The notes: a model not told the origin generated them from the letters alone. DNA of 64,000 nucleotides from Solirubrobacter deserti (GCF_027587175.1 NZ_JAPCID010000011.1:1-64000); one strand, 5' to 3'; shown: positions 38,555-47,357, counted from the stretch's first letter. Translations and numbers: made by a program.

Positions 38555-40125
38555 ATTTCTAGGCGTTCGTCCTCCAGGTCGAGCTCACGCTCGATCCGGT
38601 GCATGACGTCATTGGAGATCGTGCCCTCGTTCCGCAGCCGCACGATCTCCGCGCGCTGGGCCTCGAGCACCGAACGCACGATCGTCTGGTACTGCGTCGA
38701 GCGGTCCTCGAAGCCCTCGTCGTCCTCGATCTTGCCCGCCCGCGCCTTCAGCCGCCGGCGCCGGTACTCGTACGCGCCGCGCATGCGCTCGATCGTGTCG
38801 TCGCGCGTCCACTCCTCGCCGCCGAGCTCCTCGAGCCGGACGAGCGCCGCCTGCGTGGCGTAGAGGCGCGCGGTCAGCTCCTCGCGCTCCTCCTCGGAGC
38901 CGTCGTCGAGCACGCCGAGCATCCGGATCAGCGGCGGCAGCGTCAGCCCCTGCAGCACCAGCGTGACGAAGATGACCGCGAACGTCAGGAACACGATCTC
39001 GTCGCGGAACGGGAAGTCGACGGGGAGCGCGAGCGCCGCCGCGAGCGAGACCGCGCCGCGCATGCCCGCCCAACCGATGATGCTGCGCTCCTGCCAGCGC
39101 GTCCGGGGCCGGGTGCGCATGACCGCGCGGCGGTCCAGCCAGCGGATCGGGAACACGGTGAACCAGCTCCACAGCAGCCGGACGAACACGACCGCGGCGC
39201 TCACGGCGACCGCCCAGCCGAGCAGCGTGAGCGGTGACGTGTCCTCCAGCGCCTCCAGGATCGACGGCAGCTGCAGCCCGATCAGGATGAACAGGAAGGC
39301 GTTGAGGATGAACTGCAGCAGCTCCCACATCCCGAACCCCATCAGGCGGGTCGCGGGGGAGGCGATCCGGGGCGCCATCCAGCCGACGTAGCAGCCGACG
39401 GTGACCGCGGCCAGCACGGCCGAGACGTGCAGCAGCTCGGCGGGGACGTAGGCGGCGTACGGGCTCAGCAGCCCGATCGTGTTCTCGATCAGCGGGTCGT
39501 TGAGCCGCTGGCGGACCTGGGCGATCACGAACCCCACCACGAGCCCGATCGCGATCCCGCCCGCGGCCTTCCACGCGAAGTCCCAGGCCGCGTCGAGGAA
39601 CGAGAACGCGACCGCGCTGGTCGTGGCCGCGATCGCGATCCGGTAGGCGACCAGCGCCGTGGCGTCGTTGACCAGCGCCTCGCCCTCCAGGACGGTCACG
39701 ATCCGGCGCGGGACGCCGAGCCGGCGCGCGATCGCGGTCGCGGCGACCGGATCCGTCGGCCCGACGATCGCGCCCAGCACGAACGCCGCCGGCCACGAGA
39801 TGCCGTCAATCAGCGCGTGCGCGGTGGCCGCGACGGCGACCATCGTCAACAGCACCAGCCCGATCGCCAGCAGCGAGATCGGCCGCACCGCGGTCCGCAG
39901 CTCGCGCAGGTTGGCGAAGAACGCGCCGCTGTAGAGCAGCGGCGGCAGGAACAGCAGCAGGACCAGGTCCGGGTCGAGCTCGATCTCCTCAAGCCCGGCG
40001 AAGCCCAGCAGCGCGCCACCGATCACCAGCATGATCGGGTACGGCACGTTGATCGCGCGCGCGGCCGCGGCCAGCAGCGAGACCGCCAGCAGCAGCGCGA
40101 CGAGGATGACCTCCAGCTCGTCCAC
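38551..40125 (-). CDS. Na+/H+ antiporter, CPA1 (NhaP/NHE) family
   Basis: A 524-residue membrane protein with about 12 hydrophobic helices (1-400) and a cytoplasmic, charged helical C-terminal domain of ~120 residues. The ion-binding Asn-Asp pair is in EALVNDATALVAYR, GAIVGPTDPVAATAIARRL forms the other crossing helix, and GWAGMRGAVSLAAALALP carries the conserved Arg. It exchanges Na+ or K+ for protons and serves pH and salt tolerance. The GTG start shares one base with the stop of the MBL gene (TAGTG), so it is coupled to it. Confidence 0.92.
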   Translation of the reverse strand: MDELEVILVALLLAVSLLAAAARAINVPYPIMLVIGGALLGFAGLEEIELDPDLVLLLFLPPLLYSGAFFANLRELRTAVRPISLLAIGLVLLTMVAVAATAHALIDGISWPAAFVLGAIVGPTDPVAATAIARRLGVPRRIVTVLEGEALVNDATALVAYRIAIAATTSAVAFSFLDAAWDFAWKAAGGIAIGLVVGFVIAQVRQRLNDPLIENTIGLLSPYAAYVPAELLHVSAVLAAVTVGCYVGWMAPRIASPATRLMGFGMWELLQFILNAFLFILIGLQLPSILEALEDTSPLTLLGWAVAVSAAVVFVRLLWSWFTVFPIRWLDRRAVMRTRPRTRWQERSIIGWAGMRGAVSLAAALALPVDFPFRDEIVFLTFAVIFVTLVLQGLTLPPLIRMLGVLDDGSEEEREELTARLYATQAALVRLEELGGEEWTRDDTIERMRGAYEYRRRRLKARAGKIEDDEGFEDRSTQYQTIVRSVLEAQRAEIVRLRNEGTISNDVMHRIERELDLEDERLEI

Positions 40126-41087
40126 TAGGTCGTAGTGAAGCGAACGACGCCGGCGTGCTCGGTTTCGATCACGTCACCGCGCTCGATCAGCAGGTCCACG
40201 TGCCCGAGGACCTCGCTGAGCGTGAGCAGCGCCTGCGTGAACGCGGGCTTGCCCCAGGTCTCGAACGCGATCTCGTGCGCGGTTCGCGGCGCCTGGGCGA
40301 TCAGCGCCGCGAACTTGCGCGCGCGCCGCTCGTGCATCGCGAAGCGCTCCTCGATCAGCGTCGCGTGGCCCGTGAACGTCGCCCCGTGGCCCGGGAACAC
40401 CGTCCCGACCGGTTGCTCGCGCGTCTGCCGCAGCGAGCCCATGTAGGTCGCCAGGGTGTGCGGGCGCTCGGCCTCGGGCCCGGCCGTCGGCGGCAGCGCG
40501 ATCAGCGGGTTGGAGGAGATGTGCCGCAGCAGATGGTCGCCGGCGAGCAGGTCGCCCGACGCCGGATCCAGGAAGGTCGTGTCCGTGGGGGAGTGGCCCG
40601 GTCGGTGGTGGACGGTGAACGCGCGGCCCGCGAAGCCCAGCTGCCCGCCGTCGCGCAGCACCTCGCCCACCGGCGCGCTCGCGCCCCATGCGCGGTACCC
40701 GCGCGTGACCGCGCCGAGCGTGATCACGACCTCGTCCGGTACGCCGTGGCGGCGCAGCAGTGCCTGCGCGAACGTGTCGTTGCGCTCGGCATAGCCCTCG
40801 AAGTCCTCCAGGATCGGGACGAGCGCGTCGAGCGCGCAGACGGCGGCGCCGGAGCGCTCGGCGAGCACGTCGACCAGGCCGAGGTGGTCGGCGTGCTGGT
40901 GGGTGATCACGATCCGCTCGAGCTCCTGCACGCGCCGGCCGAGGCGCGCCAGCCCCGCCTCCAGCGCTGCGAGCGAGCGGGCGGAGCCGGGGCCCACGTC
41001 GACGAGCGTGAGCGGGTCGTCCTCGATCAGGTACGCGTTGACGTCGCCGACCCGGAACGGCGTGGGGATCGGGAGCTGATGGATCAC
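40125..41087 (-). CDS. Metallo-beta-lactamase-fold hydrolase
   Basis: A 320-residue protein with the zinc motif VITHQHADHLGL (HxHxDH), further metal ligands in HHRPGHSPTDTTF and FPGHGATFTGH, and a C-terminal winged-helix-like extension of ~80 residues as in the LACTB2/glyoxalase II-like branch. The substrate is unknown; thioesters, lactones or RNA are all possible in this superfamily. The GTG start overlaps the methyltransferase stop (GTGA). It is the middle gene of a three-gene leftward operon. Confidence 0.87.
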   Translation of the reverse strand: MIHQLPIPTPFRVGDVNAYLIEDDPLTLVDVGPGSARSLAALEAGLARLGRRVQELERIVITHQHADHLGLVDVLAERSGAAVCALDALVPILEDFEGYAERNDTFAQALLRRHGVPDEVVITLGAVTRGYRAWGASAPVGEVLRDGGQLGFAGRAFTVHHRPGHSPTDTTFLDPASGDLLAGDHLLRHISSNPLIALPPTAGPEAERPHTLATYMGSLRQTREQPVGTVFPGHGATFTGHATLIEERFAMHERRARKFAALIAQAPRTAHEIAFETWGKPAFTQALLTLSEVLGHVDLLIERGDVIETEHAGVVRFTTT

Positions 41088-41710
41088 CGGGTGGCGACTA
41101 TGACGTGTTGGAAGGTGAAGGGCGTGATCGGCGGCGCCAGCCGATCCAGCCGGCTCCCGCGCGTGAGCAGCCAGCGGCGGCGCACGACGGTGTGCGGCTG
41201 CAAGCCGGCCTGGCGCACCAGGTCGAGCGCGTCCCGGCGGGTGAACCAGCGCAGGTGCGTGGCGTCGAAGATCCCCTCGGGCCGGCGGGGCCAGCGGCCG
41301 CGGGCGAGATGAGCGAACGTGCTCCAGTGATTGACGTTCGGGAGGCTGACGACGACGGTCGCGCCCGGCTCGAGCAGCTCGGCGTAGCGCCGCAGCGTGG
41401 CCCACGGATCGACGAGGTGCTCGAGGATGTCGGCGGCGATCAGCGCGTCGAACGGCCCGTTCACGGTGGCGGTCGCGACGTCGCCCTCGATCACGGCGTC
41501 CAGCCGGGACGCGGCCTCGCGGGCGTACTCGGGCTCGATCTCGATGCCGGTCACGTGCGCGGCCTGGCGCTGCTTGAGCGCGGCGCCGGTGGTGCCGGTG
41601 GCGCATCCGAGGTCCAAAACACGGCGGGCGCTCGTGGGGACGTGATCGACGATCTCGGGCCGCGCGCGCTCGTAGGCCGCGGCCCGCGCCGCTCGCTGCG
41701 CGCGATCCAT
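41084..41710 (-). CDS. Class I SAM-dependent methyltransferase
   Basis: A 208-residue protein with the SAM-binding motif RRVLDLGCATGTTGAAL, the acidic end of beta-2 in VTGIEIEPEYA, and IAADILEHLVDPWATLRR. The C-terminal segment (THLRWFTRRDALDLVRQAGLQP) fits small-molecule methyltransferases of the Methyltransf_23/UbiG-like group. The ATG at 41710 starts the recognisable domain; the stop-free frame upstream belongs to the promoter region shared with the sigma-factor gene on the other strand. First gene of the methyltransferase, MBL and antiporter operon. Confidence 0.85.
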   Translation of the reverse strand: MDRAQRAARAAAYERARPEIVDHVPTSARRVLDLGCATGTTGAALKQRQAAHVTGIEIEPEYAREAASRLDAVIEGDVATATVNGPFDALIAADILEHLVDPWATLRRYAELLEPGATVVVSLPNVNHWSTFAHLARGRWPRRPEGIFDATHLRWFTRRDALDLVRQAGLQPHTVVRRRWLLTRGSRLDRLAPPITPFTFQHVIVATR

Positions 41711-41832
41711 GGTTCGGATGAGGGTACGGCTAGCCCCCGTCACAGCTTTCAAAGAATCGAATAAGAAAAGGCGACACGTCATCCGGACCGGTGCGTCTAC
41801 CCGGTCGACCACCCGCCCGCCCCGAGCCACCC

Positions 41833-41838
41833 AGGAGG
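41833..41838 (+). promoter_or_regulatory. Shine-Dalgarno AGGAGG before a CTG start
   Basis: AGGAGG stands 5 nt before CTG 41844. It is among the strongest SD sequences in the window and there is no ATG, GTG or TTG in this frame near it, so CTG is the probable start of the sigma-factor gene. Upstream, 41745-41780 is unusually A-rich for this genome and is a likely promoter region. Confidence 0.55.
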
Positions 41839-41843
41839 ATCCC

Positions 41844-43322
41844 CTGCCCGCCCACGAGGACACGTTCGCCGCCGAGTTCGAGCGTCATCGCCCCGTGCTG
41901 GCACGGCAGGCGCGGCGCTTGCTGCGCGGGTCAGGCCACGACCCCGAGGACATCCTGCAGGACGTCTACCTGCGCGCCGACGCCGCCCTGCGCGGCGGCG
42001 TCGTCCCGATCGAACCGCGCGCCTGGCTGCTGCGGCTCGTGCGTAACGCCTGCCTGGACGAGCTCCGGCGCGCGCGGGTGCGCGCGGCGGCCGGCGACGT
42101 GGAGCTCGAGACGCTGCCGTCGACGGGCGAGCAGCTCCCCGAGGTCCTGGTCGACCGCACGGAGGCCCGTGCCCTGCTCGGCGACATCCACCGGCTGCCC
42201 GACCGGCAGAAGTCCGTGCTCGTGATGAGCGCGTTGGATGGCCTGTCGCACGAGGAGGTCGCCGTCCGTCTGGACACGACCGTGGACACCACGCGCTCCT
42301 TGCTCGCCCGAGCCCGCGCGAACCTGCGCCAGACCGCGCAGGCGCGTGAGACGTCCTGCCTGTCGGTCCAGGACGCGCTGGACTCTGCCGCGGCCAGCGG
42401 CGTGCGCGCGAGCGAGATCGCCCGCCGCCACCTGTGGACGTGCGGCGAGTGCCGCGCGCACCAGGCGTCGCTGCGCGAGCGGCCGTCGCGGCTGCGCCGG
42501 CTCGCGGCCTGGAGCCCGTGGGGGATCGTGGCGCAGCTGCTCGGCGGCGGCAGCGTCGCGACCGTTCAGAAGGTCGCGGTCGGCGCGTGCTGCGCGATCG
42601 TGGTCGGCGGCGGCGCCGTGACCGTCCCCGTGGTCAAGCACCATGCGGCCGAGGACCCGGCGGCGCAGCTCGCGATGCTCTCGCCCGAGGACGTCGACGC
42701 GGCCGAGCCCAAGCGGCGCCCGGCGCGCAGCGCCGACGACGCGCCCGCGCGTCCGGTGCCCCCGGCGCCCGCCGCGCCGGTCGCGACCCGCACGCCGTCG
42801 TCCGCGCCCGCCACGACGCCCAAGGCGAAGGCCGAACCCAAGCGCAAGCCGCGCCCGCGGCGTGCCGTGGCCGTTCCCGCGCGCTTCGACGAGCAGCGCC
42901 ACTACTCGATGCTCATGCGCGCGTTCCTGCGCTCGAACCCGACGCCGGCCGAGCGCGCCGAGGTCTTCCGCCGCGCGCGCAAGTTCATGATCTCGCCGAG
43001 GGGCTCTCGTGCCCGCTCGCGCGCGCTGGTGGAGCTGCAACGGGCGACGACGATCCTGCGCGTCCCGCGTCCCGCTCCGCCCAAGGGCCTGCCCGCGCCC
43101 GCCCGTCCGGTCCCGACCGCGACGCCGATGCCCAAGCCGGTGCGCACGGCCGAGCCCACGCCGGTGCAGCGGGTCGCTCCCGCGCCGGTCGAGACACCCG
43201 TGCCGACCCCGGTGGCGACCGCCACGCCGGCGCCGGTCGAGACCGCCGTGCCCACGCCGGTCGCGACCGCGACGCCCGCTCCGGTCGAGACCGCCGTCCC
43301 GACCGCGGTCGCCACGCCGTGA
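41844..43322 (+). CDS. ECF sigma factor fused to a zinc anti-sigma domain, membrane helix and Pro-rich tail
   Basis: A 492-residue protein if translation starts at CTG 41844. Residues 5-70 are sigma region 2 (FAAEFERHRPVLARQARRLL, DPEDILQDVYLRA) and 105-165 are region 4 (LPDRQKSVLVMSALDGLSHEEVA, helix-turn-helix). Residues 190-206 contain the ZAS anti-sigma motif, His196-x3-Cys200-x2-Cys203. A membrane helix lies at about 241-265, then ~230 residues rich in Pro, Ala, Thr and Val, with TPAPVETAVPTPVATA repeats, expected outside the cell. A regulator normally made as two proteins is here one chain. An alternative start at ATG 41709 would overlap the divergent methyltransferase start. Confidence 0.82.
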   Translation: MPAHEDTFAAEFERHRPVLARQARRLLRGSGHDPEDILQDVYLRADAALRGGVVPIEPRAWLLRLVRNACLDELRRARVRAAAGDVELETLPSTGEQLPEVLVDRTEARALLGDIHRLPDRQKSVLVMSALDGLSHEEVAVRLDTTVDTTRSLLARARANLRQTAQARETSCLSVQDALDSAAASGVRASEIARRHLWTCGECRAHQASLRERPSRLRRLAAWSPWGIVAQLLGGGSVATVQKVAVGACCAIVVGGGAVTVPVVKHHAAEDPAAQLAMLSPEDVDAAEPKRRPARSADDAPARPVPPAPAAPVATRTPSSAPATTPKAKAEPKRKPRPRRAVAVPARFDEQRHYSMLMRAFLRSNPTPAERAEVFRRARKFMISPRGSRARSRALVELQRATTILRVPRPAPPKGLPAPARPVPTATPMPKPVRTAEPTPVQRVAPAPVETPVPTPVATATPAPVETAVPTPVATATPAPVETAVPTAVATP

Positions 43323-43329
43323 GGTGAGC

Positions 43330-43356
43330 GGGGCGGCCCGCCCGGCCGCCCCGCCC
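43330..43356 (+). terminator. GC-rich stem-loop after the sigma-factor gene
   Basis: GGGGCGGCCCGCCCGGCCGCCCC can fold into a stem with GGGGCGGCC pairing GGCCGCCCC, starting 7 nt after the stop codon. There is no U tract. It probably contributes to termination together with the palindrome at 43371. Confidence 0.5.
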
Positions 43357-43370
43357 GACCCACCCGCGCG

Positions 43371-43403
43371 TTTCCTAAAGAGGGACAGTCCCTCTTTAGG
43401 AAA
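43371..43403. repeat. 33-nt perfect palindrome, copy 2
   Basis: Identical over all 33 nt to copy 1 at 14554 (arm TTTCCTAAAGAGGGAC, centre A). It lies between the converging sigma-factor and Tat-protein genes. Confidence 0.85.
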
Positions 43404-43462
43404 CATCGGCGGAAGCGACCCGCCGAGGTCGCTCCCCGCGGTCAAATCGGCGCCAGCGAACT

Positions 43463-43485
43463 TAAAGAGGGACAGTCCCTCTTTA
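43463..43485. repeat. 23-nt palindrome core, copy 3
   Basis: TAAAGAGGGAC-A-GTCCCTCTTTA; the inner 23 nt of copies 1 and 2, without the outer TTTCC arms. It lies 60 nt from copy 2 and 13 nt before the stop of the minus-strand gene, so copies 2 and 3 bracket a 59-nt spacer. Confidence 0.8.
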
Positions 43486-43498
43486 TGTGCGTGTCCCG

Positions 43499-45550
43499 TC
43501 ACACCAGCCTCGCCGCGATCGATTCCGCCTGCGCCGCGGTGGGCGCGGGGGCGACGCGGGCCACGATCGAGGAGCCGCTCGCGCGCACCGCGAGCGTCGG
43601 CCCCGGGTTCGGCGCCGAGGACTGCGCGGCCACGGCCCGGGTGCTGGCCGTCGCCTTGGTCGCGCCGCTGCGGATCACGACGACGTAGCCCGAGTGCTCG
43701 CTCTCGATGTGGAACCACTCGATGTCGTCGAGCGACAGCGTGCCGGTCACCGCCCGCCGCGCGCCCGACCGGTCCACGGCCGAGACCGTGGCCTTCGAGC
43801 CCCAGCTCGGGAACACGACCTCGACCCGCTTGCCGCTCGCGCCGTCGACGTCCCAGGCCGTCTCGATGTAGGAGGCGGCGAAGCGGTGCGTGGTGGTGAT
43901 CGTGATGCCGTTGCGCTCGACCTTCCCGCGCACGCGCAGGCTCGTGAACGGCCCGGCGTGCGGGGGGTTGGTGAGCTTGGGGGCGAGCAGGTCCAGCGGC
44001 GAGTCGTCCTGGTAGGAGCGCTGGGAGGCGGCGATGATCGTGCCCGAGGCCTCGCGCACGACCACGCCGAACGCCGCGGGCGGGCGCCCACCGACGCCGC
44101 CGGCCACCTCCTGACGGCCGTCGAACAGGCGCGCGAGCTCGATCCCGCCGTACGGGAAGGCCTGGCGGTTCACGCCGACGACCGCGGTGTTGTAGTGCGG
44201 CGTCGTCACCGCGAGGCGGCCGACGTCCGGGTCGTAGGCGTACAGCGGCGGCGGCTCCTCCGACGGCTTGCTGCCGAGGCCGAGCAGCGCGGCCTGCGCG
44301 ACGTTGGACTGCACGCGCGCGGCCGCCAGCACGGCGGAGCTCTCGTTGCCGTCGATCGACGGCACGCCGAACGCGTTCGCCGGCGGAACGCCGCCCGCGC
44401 GCTCGGTCCAGCGGTCGAACAGCTCGAACGAGCGGTCGAGCATGTGCTTGGCCCAGTTGCCGTTGCGGGCGAGCTCGGGCGCGACGGCCATGCCGAGCAG
44501 CGCCGCCTGGGAGAGCCCGAGCTTCTTGCCCTGGTGCCAGCGCTTGAAGCCGAGGCCGGTGTCCCAGTTCAGGTAGCCCGCGTGCGTCCAGTAGCCGCAC
44601 ATCACGCGCTCGGACCAGTTGCGGATGACCGCGCTGCGGGTGGAGTCCAGCGGCTGCATCCCCGCCTCGCGCGCGACCGCGTACGGGACCAGCACGCCGC
44701 AGACGATGTTCGCGTATTCGGCGCTGTCGAGGTTGTACTTGTGGTGCTCGGGCCAGCCCGGCAGGTAGTGGAAGCGGTAGGACGGGCCGAGGTTCGCGAT
44801 CTTCGCGCCGCTCATCGGCTTCTTCGCGCCGTCGACGAACCGGCGCAGCTGCTTGAGCAGCTGGTCGTGCAGGTCCTCGCGGTCGCCGCCGACGACGCCC
44901 GCGGCAACGTACATGCGCGCGTACCAGTTGATCTGGTTCAGCCGCAGCGCGGGCCAGCGCCAGAAGTCACCGGTGGCGGTGCTGATGATCCGGTTGGCGA
45001 TCAGGTCGCCGTCCACGCCGAGCACGTCCCGCGCGCGCCACGCATACGAGAGCGCCCACGCGATCTCGGTGTCCACCACGAGGTGCTGGATGCCCCCGCC
45101 GGCCAGCTCGCCGCGCCACCCGGGCACGTGGCCCTGCTTGCCGCTCGCGGGCTGTCTCGCCCAGGACGGGCCGTTGCACAGGTGCTCGACCAGCGCGCGG
45201 GCGCGCTCGTCCTGGCGGGCCGGGCCGGTGTGCCCGACGAGCGCCGCGGCCGCGTGCGTGAGCAGCATGTTCGCATTGAGCATCGACATCGCGGGCTGGT
45301 AGGCGCCGTTGCGCCACTTGGCGTCGAGCGCGAGCTGGAGGCGGTCGGCGTGGGCCCAGTAGGCGGCGTCGTCGAGGCCGGTGGTCACGGGTGCAGCATC
45401 CGCCTTCGGGGTCCGCGACATCGTCGGCAGCAGCAGCGAGGCGAGCAGGGCGGAGCCGCCGAGGACGAATCCGCGGCGCGTACTTGCGCAGGGGCGATCG
45501 GTCCCGCCGCGAGCGTGCAGCGGGACGCGACCGGCTGGGGCAGCCGGCAT
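43499..45550 (-). CDS. Tat-exported protein, possible polysaccharide lyase or glycosidase
   Basis: A 683-residue protein with a Tat signal (STRRGFVLGGSALLASLLL, about 24-42). Residues about 55-400 are helical with many Trp and Tyr (FHYLPGWPEHHKYNLDSAEYANIV), suggesting an (alpha/alpha) toroid. Residues about 410-620 are beta-rich. This helical-toroid plus beta-sandwich plan is that of several polysaccharide lyase families, but no family signature is certain. The ATG at 45550 has AAGGAAG at good spacing; a GTG 9 nt upstream is too close to it. Confidence 0.7.
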   Translation of the reverse strand: MPAAPAGRVPLHARGGTDRPCASTRRGFVLGGSALLASLLLPTMSRTPKADAAPVTTGLDDAAYWAHADRLQLALDAKWRNGAYQPAMSMLNANMLLTHAAAALVGHTGPARQDERARALVEHLCNGPSWARQPASGKQGHVPGWRGELAGGGIQHLVVDTEIAWALSYAWRARDVLGVDGDLIANRIISTATGDFWRWPALRLNQINWYARMYVAAGVVGGDREDLHDQLLKQLRRFVDGAKKPMSGAKIANLGPSYRFHYLPGWPEHHKYNLDSAEYANIVCGVLVPYAVAREAGMQPLDSTRSAVIRNWSERVMCGYWTHAGYLNWDTGLGFKRWHQGKKLGLSQAALLGMAVAPELARNGNWAKHMLDRSFELFDRWTERAGGVPPANAFGVPSIDGNESSAVLAAARVQSNVAQAALLGLGSKPSEEPPPLYAYDPDVGRLAVTTPHYNTAVVGVNRQAFPYGGIELARLFDGRQEVAGGVGGRPPAAFGVVVREASGTIIAASQRSYQDDSPLDLLAPKLTNPPHAGPFTSLRVRGKVERNGITITTTHRFAASYIETAWDVDGASGKRVEVVFPSWGSKATVSAVDRSGARRAVTGTLSLDDIEWFHIESEHSGYVVVIRSGATKATASTRAVAAQSSAPNPGPTLAVRASGSSIVARVAPAPTAAQAESIAARLV

Positions 45551-45685
45551 GGGGAGCACTTCCTTGGTCGTGTTAGAGCCGCCGGTGCGGTCTGTGCGGG
45601 GCGCGTGTCAGCCCCTGGGTCACCGGCGTGTCGACCGTGATGACGCACGGCTCTCCAGGCCGTGTCGGACTTTGTTTGCCTCTTC

Positions 45686-45691
45686 TAGAAT
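45686..45691 (+). promoter_or_regulatory. -10 element of the yebC promoter
   Basis: TAGAAT ends 7 nt before the ATG at 45699, a spacing that would place the transcription start at or beside the start codon (leaderless mRNA). No convincing -35 hexamer is seen. Confidence 0.45.
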
Positions 45692-45698
45692 CCGACGC

Positions 45699-46448
45699 AT
45701 GGCCGGTCATTCCAAGTGGGCGGGGATCAAGCACAAGAAGGCGATCGTCGACTCGCGTCGCGGCAAGCTCTTCACCAAGCTCGCGCGGGCGATCACCGTC
45801 GCGGCGAAGGAGGGCGGCGGCGACGTCGACGGCAACCCGGCCCTCGGCTTGGCCGTGCAGAAGGCGAAGGCCGCCTCGATGCCCAAGGACAACATCGAGC
45901 GAGCGATCGCCAAGGGCACCGGCGCGGGCGCGGACACCGAGTCCTACGACGCCGTCATGTACGAGGGCTACGGCCCCGGCGGCGTGGCGCTGCTCGTCGA
46001 AGCGCTCACGGACAACCGCAACCGCACCAGCGCGGAGGTCCGCCACGCGTTCGGCAAGCACGGCGGCAGCCTCGGCGAGCCCGGCTCGGTCGCGTACCTG
46101 TTCGACAAGAAGGGCGTCTGCCTGGTCGACGGCCAGCGCTACTCGGAGGACGACCTGATGCCCGCGGTGGACGCCGGCGCCGAGGACATCGTCATGGACG
46201 AGGACGTCTTCGAGGTCATCTGCGAGCCGTCGGACCTGACCGCGGTGCGCACGGCGCTGACCGAGGCCGACATCGAGGTCACCGAGTTCTCGGTGCAGTA
46301 CCGGCCGAAGACCACCGTGCCGCTCGACGAGGAGGGCGCGACCAAGCTCATGAAGCTGATCGACACCCTCGAGGACCTCGACGACACCGACGAGATCCAC
46401 GCGAACTTCGACGTTCCCGCCGAAGTGTTGGAGCGGGTCGCGGGCTAA
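45699..46448 (+). CDS. yebC: YebC/PmpR family protein
   Basis: A 249-residue protein of normal length with the invariant start MAGHSKWAGIKHKKAIVDSRRGKLFTK and the conserved PKDNIERAIAKGTG, YEGYGPGGVALLVEALTDNRNRT and FGKHGGSLGEPGSVAYLF. YebC proteins were described as transcription regulators; recent work links them to relief of ribosome stalling on proline-rich sequences. It stands a little upstream of ruvC, a gene order common in actinobacteria, with three opposite or unrelated genes in between here. Confidence 0.95.
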   Translation: MAGHSKWAGIKHKKAIVDSRRGKLFTKLARAITVAAKEGGGDVDGNPALGLAVQKAKAASMPKDNIERAIAKGTGAGADTESYDAVMYEGYGPGGVALLVEALTDNRNRTSAEVRHAFGKHGGSLGEPGSVAYLFDKKGVCLVDGQRYSEDDLMPAVDAGAEDIVMDEDVFEVICEPSDLTAVRTALTEADIEVTEFSVQYRPKTTVPLDEEGATKLMKLIDTLEDLDDTDEIHANFDVPAEVLERVAG

Positions 46449-46517
46449 GGCTCGCCCTGCGGGCTCGCCTCAGCGGGGAGTGTTCGCCCAGGGGCGAAAC
46501 TCCCGCCGCCAGGAGGG

Positions 46518-47357
46518 TCAGACGCGTCCGTACGATCGGAGCGTCTGGAGCGCTCCGATCGTCATCAGCCCGCTCCACTCGATCGCGATCGCGGGCGTCC
46601 ACACGGGCCACGTGATGTCCCAGCCGCCGTGCTCGGCCTGGCGCGACTCGAGATGGTCAAGGGAGGCGTTGAGCTCCTCGTCGGAGAACCACTGCCGCGC
46701 GAGGCTGTCGGCGCGCTTGGCGAAGTCGTGCGGGTGGTGGATCTCGCCCTCGCCGTAGCCCTCGGGCTGCGCGCCGACGAGGTTCTGCTCGCGGACGAGC
46801 TGCCCGAGGCGCTGCGCGGCGGCCTCGGCGCGCGGGCGGTCCGAAGCGGCGTCCAGGAACGTGACCGCGGCTTCGACCTCGTACGGGTGCGTGGTCTCGA
46901 TCGCGTCGACCGCGTCCCACAGGAACGTCTCCGCGCGGTTGAGCCACGGGTGCGCGACGTGCTTGGACAGCGGCGCGAACAGCAGGGCGGTCGCCAGCAG
47001 CGAGCCCTCGGTGCCGATCGCCCACCACGGCGCGACCGGCCACTCGGCCATGTTCGGCGTCGCGACCGGCACGCCGCCGTCCGGCGCGGTGATCGCCTGG
47101 AGGTGGTCGGGCACGCGCGGGTCGGTGGCGTCGACGTCCTCCAGCGTGTCCAGCGCGGTCCAGATGTGCGGCGGCTGGCTCGTCGGGCCGCGCCCATCGG
47201 GCTCCAGCGCGTAGCCGTAGCCGCCGTCCGCGGTTTTGTAGGGCTCCAGCGCGGCCTTGACCGCCGCGGGGTCGCCGTCCTTGAACACGGCCTCGAACCG
47301 CCGCTGCTCGAGCACGCGGGCGGTCTTCCAGATGTACTGCTCGGCTCGGTCGATCAT
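46518..47357 (-). CDS. Prenyltransferase/squalene-cyclase-like toroid protein
   Basis: A 279-residue helical protein with repeats of the type found in terpenoid cyclase/protein prenyltransferase alpha-alpha toroids: YKTADGGYGYALEPDGRGPTSQ and LESRQAEHGGWDITWP recall the QW-like Gly-Gly-(Trp/Tyr) units. No catalytic DxDD is visible, so cyclase activity is doubtful. No signal peptide. Its ATG overlaps the stop of the AraC-type gene (ATGA), so it is co-translated with it. Confidence 0.7.
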   Translation of the reverse strand: MIDRAEQYIWKTARVLEQRRFEAVFKDGDPAAVKAALEPYKTADGGYGYALEPDGRGPTSQPPHIWTALDTLEDVDATDPRVPDHLQAITAPDGGVPVATPNMAEWPVAPWWAIGTEGSLLATALLFAPLSKHVAHPWLNRAETFLWDAVDAIETTHPYEVEAAVTFLDAASDRPRAEAAAQRLGQLVREQNLVGAQPEGYGEGEIHHPHDFAKRADSLARQWFSDEELNASLDHLESRQAEHGGWDITWPVWTPAIAIEWSGLMTIGALQTLRSYGRV

